NCBI GenBank assembly: GCA_023512375.1
Contig: JAILZS010000008.1
Coordinates: forward strand, 1 to 64,000
DNA from: Bacillota bacterium
GTDB lineage: Bacteria; Bacillota; Sulfobacillia; JAJZYS01; JAILZS01
Length of the DNA: 64,000 bases
Direction of reading: 5' to 3'
The position numbers and the translations under genes were made by a program. Below, piece by piece: positions 1-8,256 of this stretch. The first letter of the stretch is position 1; every line of letters begins with the position of its first letter. The notes under the pieces were generated by a model. It was not told the origin of the DNA, made no database searches, and saw only the letters and a list, made by a program, of their open reading frames with translations.

Positions 1-35
1 GGCCGCCCCCGCCCGCGCCCCCCGCCCCCTGGCCG

Positions 36-1688
36 GTGCGGGCGGCGCGGGCGGCGGTGGTGGTGCGCCTGGCGGCGGCCATCGCCCTACGCGCCTGGCT
101 TGCCACCCGCCTGGCGCGCGGGCGGGGCGCCGAGGCGCGACAGGCAGCCGAGGAACGCGTATGGGCGGACGCCGGCCGGCGCCTGGCCGCCGCCGCCACG
201 CGTTTGGGAGGGCTCCTCATCAAGGTGGGGCAGTTCCTCTCCACCCGGGTGGACCTCTTCCCCGAGGCGTTCACCGTACCCCTGGCCGGCCTGCGGGACG
301 TGGTGCCTGCTGCCCCTTGGCCCGAGGTGCGCGCCCGCTTGGAGGAGGCGTACGGCCCGCCTGACGGCTGGCCCTTCGCCGCCGTCGACGACCGCCCCCT
401 CGCCGCCGCCTCCCTCGCCCAGGTGCACCGGGCATCCCTGCGCGACGGGCGACCCGTGGTGCTCAAGGTGCTGCGCCCGGGCATCGAGGCCCTGGTCGAG
501 ACCGACCTGGCCACAGTGAGCCGCATCCTCGCCTGGGCGGGCCGCCACACGGCGTGGGGGCGGCGCTACGACCTGGGGGCGATCGCGCGGGAGTTCGCGG
601 CCGTCACGCGCCAGGAGCTCGACATGCCCGGCGAGGGCGTGCGCGCGGAGCGCTTCCGCGCCATGTTCGCCGACGACCCCCGCGTGCGCGCCCCCGCGGC
701 GCTGCGCGACCTCACCCGCCCCGGCGTCCTCGTGCTCGAGGAGGTGGGAGGGCTCCCGCCCCAGGCGGAGGCCCTCCAGGCCGCCGGGATCGATCCCGTG
801 GCCGTCGCCGACCTCCTGCTCGAGAGCTACATGCGCCAGTGGCTCAGCGAGGGCCTCTTCCACGCCGACCCCCACGCCGGCAACCTGTTCGTGCAGGCGG
901 ACGGCGCCGTCACCTACGTCGACTTCGGCATGATGGCGGAGATCGGGCCGGAGGACCGCGCCCACCTGCGCGACCTCGTGCTGTCGCTGGTGGGGCGCGA
1001 CGCCGAGGGCACGGCCGACGCCCTCGACGCCCTGGGGTTCTTGCGGCCGGGGGTGGACCGCCGTCCTCTGGAGCGCGCCCTCGCCTACCTCCTGGGCCGC
1101 CTGTTCGACCCCGCCGGCGCCGCCATGGCGGCGCGGGAGACGGCGGAGGTGGAGGCGATCCTGACGGAGATGCGCGCCTTCCTCCACACCCACCCCTTCC
1201 AGATCCCCGCCCGCTACGCCTTCCTGGGGAGGGCCCTGGGCATGCTGGCCGGCCTCACCGCCGCCCTCGCCCCCGACCGCCCGTTCCTCCCCGCCCTCGC
1301 CCGCGCCGCCCGGGCGGAGATGGCGCGCTCCCGCCGCCGCACCCCGTCGGGGTGGGACGTGCGCTCGGCCCTGCGGGCCGCACTCGCCTGGGCGCGGGGC
1401 GACCAGGAGGCCTTCGCCGCCGCCATCGAGCGCCTCTGGCCCGCCTGGCGCGACGTGGTGCGCGAGGGCGTCGCCCTGTGGCGCCTCGCCCGCCGCCTGG
1501 CGCGGGGAGAGCTGGTCCTCGCCCCCCCGCCCACCCCTCCCGCCCCGGGGGAGCGACGTACCGCCGCCGCCCTGGTGGCGGCCGGGGCGGGCGTCGCCGC
1601 CGCCGTGCTGGGCGCCGGCGCGCCCTGGGCGCGCGACCTCCTCGGCCTGGCGGCGGTGGCGCTCGCCCTGTGGGCCCTACGCCCCTGA
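36..1688 (+). CDS. ABC1/UbiB-family atypical protein kinase
   Basis: Member of the ABC1/ADCK/UbiB atypical kinase family, membrane-linked proteins tied to quinone or lipid metabolism; the substrate is usually unknown in Bacillota. Visible motifs in order: the family-specific KVGQ motif (residues 63-66), an alanine-rich nucleotide loop ASLAQVHRA (125-133), the ATP-contacting lysine in VVLKVLRPG (K144), the catalytic HADPHAGN (276-283) and the metal-binding DFG (296-298). The last ~35 residues are hydrophobic and could form one or two membrane helices. 550 residues is normal for the family. The start is a GTG 36 bases into the window; the frame is open to the window edge, so a longer N-terminus cannot be excluded. 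Its 3' end overlaps the convergent rluD by 12 bases, leaving no room for a separate terminator. Confidence 0.9.
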   Translation: MRAARAAVVVRLAAAIALRAWLATRLARGRGAEARQAAEERVWADAGRRLAAAATRLGGLLIKVGQFLSTRVDLFPEAFTVPLAGLRDVVPAAPWPEVRARLEEAYGPPDGWPFAAVDDRPLAAASLAQVHRASLRDGRPVVLKVLRPGIEALVETDLATVSRILAWAGRHTAWGRRYDLGAIAREFAAVTRQELDMPGEGVRAERFRAMFADDPRVRAPAALRDLTRPGVLVLEEVGGLPPQAEALQAAGIDPVAVADLLLESYMRQWLSEGLFHADPHAGNLFVQADGAVTYVDFGMMAEIGPEDRAHLRDLVLSLVGRDAEGTADALDALGFLRPGVDRRPLERALAYLLGRLFDPAGAAMAARETAEVEAILTEMRAFLHTHPFQIPARYAFLGRALGMLAGLTAALAPDRPFLPALARAARAEMARSRRRTPSGWDVRSALRAALAWARGDQEAFAAAIERLWPAWRDVVREGVALWRLARRLARGELVLAPPPTPPAPGERRTAAALVAAGAGVAAAVLGAGAPWARDLLGLAAVALALWALRP

Positions 1689-2627
1689 GCCTCTCGCCCC
1701 CGCGTCCGCCCCGCCCGGGGCAAGGGGGTCGAGCCCCCGGCGCAGCCGGTCGCGCGCCGCGAGGATGCGCTCCGGCCAGGGCGACTCGCACACTACCGGG
1801 CGGCCGTCGCGCGGGTGGGGGAAGGCGAGGCGCGCGGCGTGCAAGAGCTGGCCCTCCCCCGACCGCCGGTCGGCTGCCGTGCCGTACAGGGGGTCGCCGG
1901 CCACCGGGCAGCCCAGCGACGCCAGGTGGACCCGGATCTGGTGCGTGCGGCCGGTCTCCAGGCGGCACTCGACCACCGCCCCTCGGGCGTGCTGCTCCAG
2001 GACGGCGAAGTGCGTCACCGCAGGCCTGCCGTCCCCCCGCACCGCCTGGCGCAGGCGGTCGCGCGGATGGCGGCCCAGAGGCGCCTCCACCCGGCCGCGC
2101 GCCGCCGGCAGGTGCCCGCGTACGACCGCCACGTAGGTGCGTTCCACCTCGTGCCGGGCGATGAGGTCCGACAGGGCGCGCCGCACGCGCTCCTCCTTCG
2201 CCACGACGAGAAGGCCGCTCGTGTCTTTGTCGAGGCGGTGGACGATGCCGGGGCGCTGCGGGTCCTGGGACGCCAGGGGACCCCCCCGGCCCAGGAGCGC
2301 GTTGACCAGCGTCCCCTCGCGGTGGCCCGCGGCAGGGTGCACCACCATGCCTGCCGGCTTGTCCACCACCAGGAGGTCGTCGTCCTCGTACACCACGCGC
2401 AGCGGCAGGCGCTCGGGCGTAGGCGCCCCTTCGGGGACGGCGGCGGAGGCCGGCGTCCGCGCCACCGCCAGGCGGTCGCCCGCCGCCACCCGCGCGTCGG
2501 CCGCCAGGGGGCGGCCGCCCCGCGTCACCTCGCCGGCGGCGAACAGGGCGGCGGCCCGCGCCCGCGACAGTCCCAGGGCATGGGCGAGGGCGCGGTCGGC
2601 GCGCCAGCCGTCGGCCTCGGGCGGCAC
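1677..2627 (-). CDS. rluD: RluD-family 23S rRNA pseudouridine synthase
   Basis: Pseudouridine synthase of the RluA/RluD family that isomerises uridines in 23S rRNA. An S4 RNA-binding domain covers residues ~8-60. The catalytic signature HRLDKDTSGLL follows, with the catalytic aspartate at residue 133, and the length of 316 residues is typical. I start it at the GTG at 2627 because GGAGG lies five bases before it; another GTG two codons upstream (2633) has no such site, and the long open frame further upstream only shadows lspA. It lies 35 bases downstream of lspA, as in many Bacillota where lspA and rluD form one operon. Which uridines are modified cannot be read from the sequence. Confidence 0.93.
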   Translation of the reverse strand: MPPEADGWRADRALAHALGLSRARAAALFAAGEVTRGGRPLAADARVAAGDRLAVARTPASAAVPEGAPTPERLPLRVVYEDDDLLVVDKPAGMVVHPAAGHREGTLVNALLGRGGPLASQDPQRPGIVHRLDKDTSGLLVVAKEERVRRALSDLIARHEVERTYVAVVRGHLPAARGRVEAPLGRHPRDRLRQAVRGDGRPAVTHFAVLEQHARGAVVECRLETGRTHQIRVHLASLGCPVAGDPLYGTAADRRSGEGQLLHAARLAFPHPRDGRPVVCESPWPERILAARDRLRRGLDPLAPGGADAGARGSGA

Positions 2628-2662
2628 CGCCACCTCCGTTCCGCCGGCGCCCCCCTCCCCGT

Positions 2663-3145
2663 TCAGCCGCCCTCCCTCCCGTCCCAAGCGGGCATGCGCA
2701 CGAGCTCCCACGCCAGCCACACCACCCCGACGGTGACGGCGGCGTCGGCAAGATTGAACACCGGCCACGGGCCGACGCTGACGAAGTCCACGACCGCATG
2801 GCGGACCAGGCGGTCGAGGAGGTTGCCCACAGCTCCCCCCAGCACGAGGCCTAACGCCCACGCCACGGCAGGCCGCGCCGCCCGTCCGCTCACCCACCAC
2901 AGGCCTGCCGCCGCTAGCGCGCCCACCGCCGCCAGGGGGCGATCGCCGCCGCCGAACAGGCCGAACGCCGCCCCCGTGTTATGCACCAAAACGAGGCGAA
3001 GCCACGGCACCAAGAGGGTGAGGCCGCCTTCCGGGAGGCGGGTGAGCGCCAGCGCCTTCGTGGCCTGGTCGGCGGCCACGACTGCCAGGGCGGCGGCCAC
3101 CGCGCGTCCGCGCAGGCGCGCCCGCCCGCCGCTCTCCCCCGCCAT
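2663..3145 (-). CDS. lspA: Lipoprotein signal peptidase (signal peptidase II)
   Basis: Inner-membrane aspartyl protease that removes the signal peptide from prolipoproteins after diacylglyceryl transfer. 160 residues with four hydrophobic segments. Conserved family blocks are present: DQATK (26-30), VHNTGAAFG (54-62), the first catalytic aspartate in NLLDR (D111) and the second in FNLADA (D134). The ATG start follows the stop of the yteA-like gene by 17 bases, so the two are probably co-transcribed, with rluD following. Identification rests on the catalytic pair and topology and is secure. Confidence 0.95.
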   Translation of the reverse strand: MAGESGGRARLRGRAVAAALAVVAADQATKALALTRLPEGGLTLLVPWLRLVLVHNTGAAFGLFGGGDRPLAAVGALAAAGLWWVSGRAARPAVAWALGLVLGGAVGNLLDRLVRHAVVDFVSVGPWPVFNLADAAVTVGVVWLAWELVRMPAWDGREGG

Positions 3146-3162
3146 GCCCTACCCCCCGCCCC

Positions 3163-3852
3163 TTAGGCGCCGCGCCCTCCCCGCCCGGCGCCCTCGCCTT
3201 CCTCCGGTTCGTAGGCGCGCCCGCCGGGCCGCCGGGCGAGCTCCGGGAAGGCCTGTCCCGGGGTGTCGGCACGCGGGTCGGCGAGGGCGTCCACCGCCTC
3301 GACCACGCCGTCGTCGCCCCCCTCGCCCGCCGCTTCGGGCGCGGCCTCGTCCTGCGGGCCGTTGGCCGTCCCGTGCGCAGCCAGCGCCCGCCACACATCC
3401 TCGCCGTCGACGCCGGGCGTCTCGCGCCCCCCGCCGTAGGGCATGGGGACGATCTCCTCGCCCAGCGTACGGGCCGTGCGGACAGCGCGCGAAGCCGCCT
3501 CCACCTCCTCCTGGCAGGGAAGGCAGAGGGCCGCCCAGGGGAGGGCGCGGAGGCGTGCGTCCCCGATCGGCCCGCCGCACCGCTCGCACCGCCCGAAGCG
3601 GCCGTCGGCCAGTCGCCTGCGCGCCGCCTCGACCGCCTCCAGGCGCGCCCGCGCCGCCAGGTAGAGGCCCATGTCCTTCTCCCGCTCGAAGGTCTCGCTC
3701 CCCAGGTCCGCGCCCTCGTTGTCTGCCGTCGGGTCTCCGCCCACGGACACGGAGAGCGGTCGGTCCAGGCCCGCCTCCACCAGGTTCTGGACGCGCTGTC
3801 GCGCCTCCTCCTCGGCGCGCCGAAGACGCCGAGCCGCCTCGTCCTGGTCCAC
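3163..3852 (-). CDS. YteA-like TraR/DksA zinc-finger protein
   Basis: Protein of 229 residues with an N-terminal helical coiled-coil region and a C4 zinc finger of the TraR/DksA type (C89, C92, C110, C113; spacing CxxC-17-CxxC). The layout matches the YteA group of sporulating Bacillota, including the motif DNEGADLGSETFEREKD upstream of the finger (residues 45-60) and a short segment after it with EIVPMPYGGG. DksA relatives act on RNA polymerase through the secondary channel; whether YteA does so is not established. It lies between the DUF5665/ileS genes and lspA, an arrangement common in Clostridia. The acidic, low-complexity C-terminus is not conserved in the family. Confidence 0.88.
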   Translation of the reverse strand: MDQDEAARRLRRAEEEARQRVQNLVEAGLDRPLSVSVGGDPTADNEGADLGSETFEREKDMGLYLAARARLEAVEAARRRLADGRFGRCERCGGPIGDARLRALPWAALCLPCQEEVEAASRAVRTARTLGEEIVPMPYGGGRETPGVDGEDVWRALAAHGTANGPQDEAAPEAAGEGGDDGVVEAVDALADPRADTPGQAFPELARRPGGRAYEPEEGEGAGRGGRGA

Positions 3853-3879
3853 GCCCTCGCCTCCCCCGCTTGGCTTCGC

Positions 3880-4257
3880 TCACCCCACCCGCATGGGCGT
3901 GGGGGCGGGCGCCGTCTCGCGCTGGACGATGCGCACCACCTCGGCCACCACGTGGCCGATGCCGGGCAGGTGGGCGAGGAAGGCGTTGCGCAGGAGGAGG
4001 ATGACCAGCGCCCCCAGGAGCGTGAAGCCCACCGCCATGCCCAGGCCGCGCGCCGCGCCGGCCGCGAAGTTGAGCCAGAGCATGCGCCAAGGCCGGCGGT
4101 AGAGGTCGACGTAGGCCCCCAGGTTGGCCTCCTCCAGGCGGGCGGCGATCTGGCCGAGGATCGCCTCTGCCCCGCGCCCTACCCGCCGAACGCCCCGCCC
4201 GTCCTCGCCCGTGCCAACCCCCCGCCGCCTAGCCTGCCTCGCCCGCCGTCCGCGCAC
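3880..4257 (-). CDS. DUF5665 small membrane protein
   Basis: Small protein (up to 125 residues) matching the DUF5665 family: a soluble helix with LEEANLGAYVDLYRRP followed by the block MLWLNFAAGAARGLGMAVG, one long transmembrane helix and a C-terminal amphipathic tail. Function unknown. DUF5665 genes frequently sit beside ileS in Clostridia. The only ATG upstream of the conserved part lies 29 bases inside the ileS 3' end. The basic residues before ~residue 25 are poorly family-like, so the true start may lie downstream at a non-canonical codon; I could not find an in-frame GTG or TTG there. Confidence 0.75.
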   Translation of the reverse strand: MRGRRARQARRRGVGTGEDGRGVRRVGRGAEAILGQIAARLEEANLGAYVDLYRRPWRMLWLNFAAGAARGLGMAVGFTLLGALVILLLRNAFLAHLPGIGHVVAEVVRIVQRETAPAPTPMRVG

Positions 4258-6994
4258 TCGCCTCCCGCGCCTCCAGCGCCTCCCGGCAGCGGCGGCACAC
4301 CGGCCCGCGAGGACCCTCCACCAGGTCCTCGACCACCCGCCAGCACCGGGCGCAGCGCGCGCCGGGCGCGGGCGCCGCGCCCACCTCCCCCGCCTCGCCG
4401 GCTACGGCGAGCGAGCTCACGCCGAACCATGCCGGCGCGTCCTCGCCCAGCGCGGCCAAGGCCTCGCGTTCGCCCGTGTCCAGGCCGAGCGTCAGGCGGG
4501 CTTCCAGATTGGCCCGGATGCGCCCTTCGGCGCGCGCCCGCTCGAGCGCCGCCAGGGCGCGCTCCCGCACCCCGGCGAGTCGTTCTACCGCCGCCCGCAC
4601 ACGGCGCTCCGCTTCCCCCACGACGGGGGGCGGTCCCCACTCGGCCAGGATGGCGCGGTCGGGGGCGCCGGCCGGGCGCGGCAGGTGCTCCCACGCCTCC
4701 TCCGCCGTGAAGGGGAGGACGGGCGCCAGGAGCAGGATGAGCCAGCGCGCGATCTCCCACAGCACCGACTGGGTGGCGCGGCGTGGCGGGGCGTCGGGCG
4801 CCTCCGCGTACAGGCGGTCCTTCACCATGTCGAGGTACTGGGCGGACAGGTCGGTCACGGCGTAGGCGTACAGGCGCTGGTAGACGGCGTGGAACCGGAA
4901 GGCGGCGTAGTCGTCCAGGCAGGCCGACACCACCTCGGCCAGGCGGGCGCGGGCGTCCATGTCCAGGGGCGAGAGCGGCCATGCCCCCGCGCCGGGCGTG
5001 AAGTCGCCCAGATTCGCGAGGAGGAAGCGCACCGTGTTGCGCAGCTTGCGGTAGGCGTCGCCCACCTGGTCGAGGATCGCCTCGGACATGCGGCTGTCGG
5101 CCGTGAAGTCGGCGGAAACCACCCAGAGCCTGAGGACGTCGGCGCCCCGCCGCGCCACCGCCTCCATGGCGTCGATGCCGTTGCCGAGCGACTTCGACAT
5201 CTTCCGCCCCTCGCCGTCCACCACGAAGCCGTGGCACAGGCAGTGGCGGAACGGCGCCTCGCCCTGGGCGGCCACCGCCGTGATCATGGCCGAGTTGAAC
5301 CAACCCCGGAACTGGTCGGTTCCCTCGAGGTACAGGTCGGCGGGGAACGCCAGGTCCGGGTCGCGCGCCAGCACGGCCTGATGGGATGAGCCGGCGTCGA
5401 ACCACACGTCGAGCGTGTCCCGCTCCAGGTCGAAGGCGTCGTGCCCGCAGGCGGGGCAGGTGAAGCCCAGGGGGACGAAGCGCTCGGGGGGCGAGGTCCA
5501 CCAGCTGTCGGCGCCCTCGCGCTCGAAGATGGCGGCGATGTGGTCGATCGTGGCGGGGGTGACGGCGGGGGCGCGGCAGGACCGGCACCAAAGGACCGGG
5601 ATGGGAAGGCCCCACACGCGCTGGCGGGAGATGCACCACGACTCGCGTTCGGCGAGCATGCGCGCCATGCGCTCCTCGCCCCAGGCGGGATGCCAACGCA
5701 CCGTGGCCACCGCCGCCCGAAGCGCGTCCCGCAGGGGGTCGAGGGTGCAGAACCACTGCTCGGTGGCGCGGAAGAGCACGGGCGTCTTCGATCGCCAGCA
5801 GTGCGGGTACTCGTGCACGATGCGGTCGTAGGCCAGGAGCACCCCCTTCTCCCGCAGGGCCTCCACGATCGCCCCTTCCGCCCCGAGCCAGTCCAGGCCG
5901 GCGAACGGGCCGGTCTCGGGCGTCAGGCGCCCGCGCTCGTCCACGCCCACCATGACCTCGAGGCCGTAACGCCGACCCGTGAGGAAGTCCTCGGCGCCGT
6001 GACCGGGGGCCGTGTGCACGAGGCCCGTGCCGTCCTCGGACGTCACGTACTCGGCCAGCACGAGGGGGACGGGGGCGGAAGAGAAGGGCGGGCGGGCCGA
6101 GAGCCCCTCCAGCTCCCTCCCCCGGCGACGCGGCCCCTCGCCCCGGCGCACGAGGCCCATGGCCGCCAGGGCGGCCTCGGCCCGCGCCACGGCCAGGAGG
6201 AGATGGCCGCGGTCGGTCGGCACCGCCTCGTACTCCAGGTCGGGGTGGACGGCCACGGCCCGGTCGGCCGGGAGCGTCCAGGCGGTAGTGGTCCAGATGA
6301 CGGCGCTCGTGTCGGCCGGCAGGCCCCCTGCATCCACGAGGGGGAAGGCGACGTACAGCGACGGGGAGGTCTCGGGCCCGTACTCGATCTCCGCGTCGGC
6401 CAGGGCGGTCTCGCACACCGGGCACCACATCACCGCGCGCAGGCCGCGCACGATGAGGCCGCGCTCGTACAGGCGGCCGAAGACGCGCGTCTCGGCCGCC
6501 TCGTAGGCGGGCTGCAGGGTGGCATAGGGGTGCTCCCAGTCGCCCAGCACACCCAGGCGCCGGAACTGCTCCGTCATGGCCTCGATGTGGCGCAGGGCGA
6601 AGGTGCGCGACACGCGCCGCACCTCCACCGGGTCGAGGGCGTGGCGGTCGAGCTCGAGCTCCGCCAACGCCTTGTGCTCGATGGGCAGGCCGTGGGTGTC
6701 CCATCCCGGCACGAACACCACGTCCTCGCCCATGAGCCAGTGGGCCCGGTTGGCGATGTCTTTGAGGATCTTGTTCATCGCCGTCCCCACGTGGATCTCG
6801 CCGTTGGCGTACGGGGGGCCGTCGTGCAGCACCCACCGTCGCCGGCCGGCGCGGGCGCGCCTCAGCCGCCCGTACAGGTCCTCCTCCTGCCACGCCGCCA
6901 AGCGCAACGGCTCGCGCTCCGGCAGCGAGGCGCGCATGGGGAAGTCGGTGCGAGGCAGGTTCATCGTGTCGCTGTAGGGGCTGCGCTCGGCCAT
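4229..6994 (-). CDS. ileS: Isoleucyl-tRNA synthetase
   Basis: Class I aminoacyl-tRNA synthetase charging tRNA-Ile, 921 residues. HIGH-type motif HVGT at ~68-71 within the block PYANGEIHVGTAMNKILKD; a central CP1 editing domain; KMSKS in GRKMSKSLGN at ~605; and a C-terminal zinc-binding pair, CARCW and CRRCR, typical of bacterial-type IleRS. The ATG at 6994 is chosen because GAGGAGGA lies six bases before it. The frame stays open upstream but there it crosses the T-box leader. Controlled by the T-box and promoter listed separately. Confidence 0.97.
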   Translation of the reverse strand: MAERSPYSDTMNLPRTDFPMRASLPEREPLRLAAWQEEDLYGRLRRARAGRRRWVLHDGPPYANGEIHVGTAMNKILKDIANRAHWLMGEDVVFVPGWDTHGLPIEHKALAELELDRHALDPVEVRRVSRTFALRHIEAMTEQFRRLGVLGDWEHPYATLQPAYEAAETRVFGRLYERGLIVRGLRAVMWCPVCETALADAEIEYGPETSPSLYVAFPLVDAGGLPADTSAVIWTTTAWTLPADRAVAVHPDLEYEAVPTDRGHLLLAVARAEAALAAMGLVRRGEGPRRRGRELEGLSARPPFSSAPVPLVLAEYVTSEDGTGLVHTAPGHGAEDFLTGRRYGLEVMVGVDERGRLTPETGPFAGLDWLGAEGAIVEALREKGVLLAYDRIVHEYPHCWRSKTPVLFRATEQWFCTLDPLRDALRAAVATVRWHPAWGEERMARMLAERESWCISRQRVWGLPIPVLWCRSCRAPAVTPATIDHIAAIFEREGADSWWTSPPERFVPLGFTCPACGHDAFDLERDTLDVWFDAGSSHQAVLARDPDLAFPADLYLEGTDQFRGWFNSAMITAVAAQGEAPFRHCLCHGFVVDGEGRKMSKSLGNGIDAMEAVARRGADVLRLWVVSADFTADSRMSEAILDQVGDAYRKLRNTVRFLLANLGDFTPGAGAWPLSPLDMDARARLAEVVSACLDDYAAFRFHAVYQRLYAYAVTDLSAQYLDMVKDRLYAEAPDAPPRRATQSVLWEIARWLILLLAPVLPFTAEEAWEHLPRPAGAPDRAILAEWGPPPVVGEAERRVRAAVERLAGVRERALAALERARAEGRIRANLEARLTLGLDTGEREALAALGEDAPAWFGVSSLAVAGEAGEVGAAPAPGARCARCWRVVEDLVEGPRGPVCRRCREALEAREASARTAGEAG

Positions 6995-7009
6995 GCGGGC
7001 TCCTCCTCG

Positions 7010-7243
7010 CTGCCGCGGACGCGACGCGCGCCCTCGCCGAAGGGGCGAGAGCGCGCGCTCCGCGGTACCACCATTCTTGGTCCTCTGCCCGGTAACGGCG
7101 GGGTGCCGTCGCGGTCTGGGGGCGTCGGCCCCTCGCCCGCGCCCTCGGGGGCGATGGCTTCGGGGGGGCGGACACCGGCTCGCACCCGACCCGGTTCGCT
7201 TGGCCCGCATCACACCCGTCGCGTCCCCGTCTGCGGTGTGCTT
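7010..7243 (-). promoter_or_regulatory. T-box riboswitch, isoleucine type, upstream of ileS
   Basis: On the minus strand the leader carries the hallmark T-box/antiterminator core AATGGTGGTACCGCGG at 7061-7076, which pairs with the NCCA end of uncharged tRNA. Upstream is a stem I-like region with GGTGCGAGCC around 7175-7184, then an ATC triplet at 7153-7155 followed by CGAGGG. This fits the specifier-loop layout, so ATC (isoleucine) is the likely specifier, matching the gene controlled. Between the T-box core and the ileS ribosome site is a GC-rich hairpin (about 7027-7060, tetraloop CTTC/TTCG region) without a clear T-tract, so control could be translational (ribosome-site masking) rather than by termination. 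The boundaries are approximate. Confidence 0.9.
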
Positions 7244-7264
7244 CGTTGCTTGTCGACGTACCGG

Positions 7265-7293
7265 ACCATACCAGAGGGAGGCCGCCGGGTCAA
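7265..7293 (-). promoter_or_regulatory. Sigma-A type promoter for the ileS T-box leader
   Basis: Reading the minus strand: -35 TTGACC (7288-7293), exactly 17 bases of spacer, -10 TATGGT (7265-7270). The predicted start is near 7258, a few bases before the T-box stem I. The -35 box overlaps the stop codon of the upstream dehydrogenase gene. Confidence 0.75.
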
Positions 7294-8177
7294 CGGCGCG
7301 CGGCCTGCGCCCTCTCCCCCCGGCCGGCCACCGCGCGCACCACCGTCTGGTCGAGCTCCCCCATGCCTTGCGCCGCCGCCTGCCAGAACATCTCGCTCCC
7401 CGCCGCCGTCAGGGGAAGGGGGCAGGCGGCGGCGTGCGCCATGTCGAGGGCGAGGACGAAGTCCTTGAGGCGGTTGGCGAGCGAGAAGCCCGGCTCGGTG
7501 CGGCCGCTCCGCACCCGGTCGAGGAGGATCTCCGCCGAGCGCGACTGGGAGGTGGTGGCGCCGAGCATCTCCAGCACCCGCTCGCCGTCCAAGCCGAGGG
7601 CGAGGGCGAGGGCGTACCCCTCGGCGGCGGCGGCCAGGTTGAGCCCCCCCACGAGGTTCTGGATGAGCTTCACGGCCTGCCCGGCCCCCACCGGCCCCAC
7701 GGCGTGGACGACGCGGGCGATGGCGTCGAAGAACGGCCGCGCCCGCTCCAGGGCCGCGCCCTCGCCGCCCACGAACACCGTCAGGCTCCCCTCCCGCGCC
7801 CCCGCCTCTCCCCCCGTGACCGGCGCGTCGAGGAAGGCGATCTGCCGGTCGGCGCAGGCCTGCGCGATCTCCCGCGCCGCCGCAGGGCCGACGGTGGACA
7901 GGTCGACGGCTACGGCGCCGGGCGGCGCCGCGGCGAGCGCCCCCGCCTCGCCCAGCCAAACGGCGCGCACGGCGGCGGTGTCCGTCACGCACGAGGCCAC
8001 CACCTCCGCACCCTGCGCCGCCTCGGCCGGGGTGGCGGCGGCCCGCGCGCCGGAGCGCACCAGCGGCTCCAACCGGGCGGGCGTCCGATTGTACACGCGC
8101 ACCTCGTGACCCGCCTTCAGGAGGTTCGTCACCATGCCCGCGCCCATGACGCCGGCGCCGAGGAATCCCACCCGCAT
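7290..8177 (-). CDS. NAD(P)-dependent beta-hydroxyacid dehydrogenase (GarR/3-hydroxyisobutyrate dehydrogenase family)
   Basis: 295-residue dehydrogenase of the 3-hydroxyisobutyrate/tartronate semialdehyde reductase family. N-terminal Rossmann motif GFLGAGVMGAGM (4-15), substrate-binding DAPVTGGEAGA (118-128), and the catalytic lysine K170 in KLIQN. NRT after the second beta-strand (30-32) suggests NADP preference, by family rule. The ATG at 8177 is chosen for its GGGAGGGCGCAAG site; the longer frame runs into the divergent sat promoter. The exact substrate (glyoxylate, succinate semialdehyde, hydroxyisobutyrate) cannot be decided from sequence. Confidence 0.87.
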   Translation of the reverse strand: MRVGFLGAGVMGAGMVTNLLKAGHEVRVYNRTPARLEPLVRSGARAAATPAEAAQGAEVVASCVTDTAAVRAVWLGEAGALAAAPPGAVAVDLSTVGPAAAREIAQACADRQIAFLDAPVTGGEAGAREGSLTVFVGGEGAALERARPFFDAIARVVHAVGPVGAGQAVKLIQNLVGGLNLAAAAEGYALALALGLDGERVLEMLGATTSQSRSAEILLDRVRSGRTEPGFSLANRLKDFVLALDMAHAAACPLPLTAAGSEMFWQAAAQGMGELDQTVVRAVAGRGERAQAARR

Positions 8178-8204
8178 CTTGCGCCCTCCCCGCGGCGCGC
8201 ACCC

Positions 8205-8233
8205 TTGCCGCCGCGCCGAATAATGTGTATACC
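8205..8233 (+). promoter_or_regulatory. Sigma-A type promoter for the sat operon
   Basis: -35 TTGCCG (8205-8210), 17-base spacer, -10 TATACC (8228-8233), ending 23 bases before the preferred sat start codon. It lies in the divergent gap between the dehydrogenase gene and sat; no clear operator or riboswitch was seen in the short leader. Confidence 0.6.
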
Positions 8234-8256
8234 GATGATGATTAGGGGGTATGGAC

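Noticed and set aside
554-2164. A 536-codon plus-strand frame across the UbiB kinase gene and rluD
   Set aside because: Arg/Pro/Gly-rich out-of-phase translation; the real genes in this interval have clear motifs.
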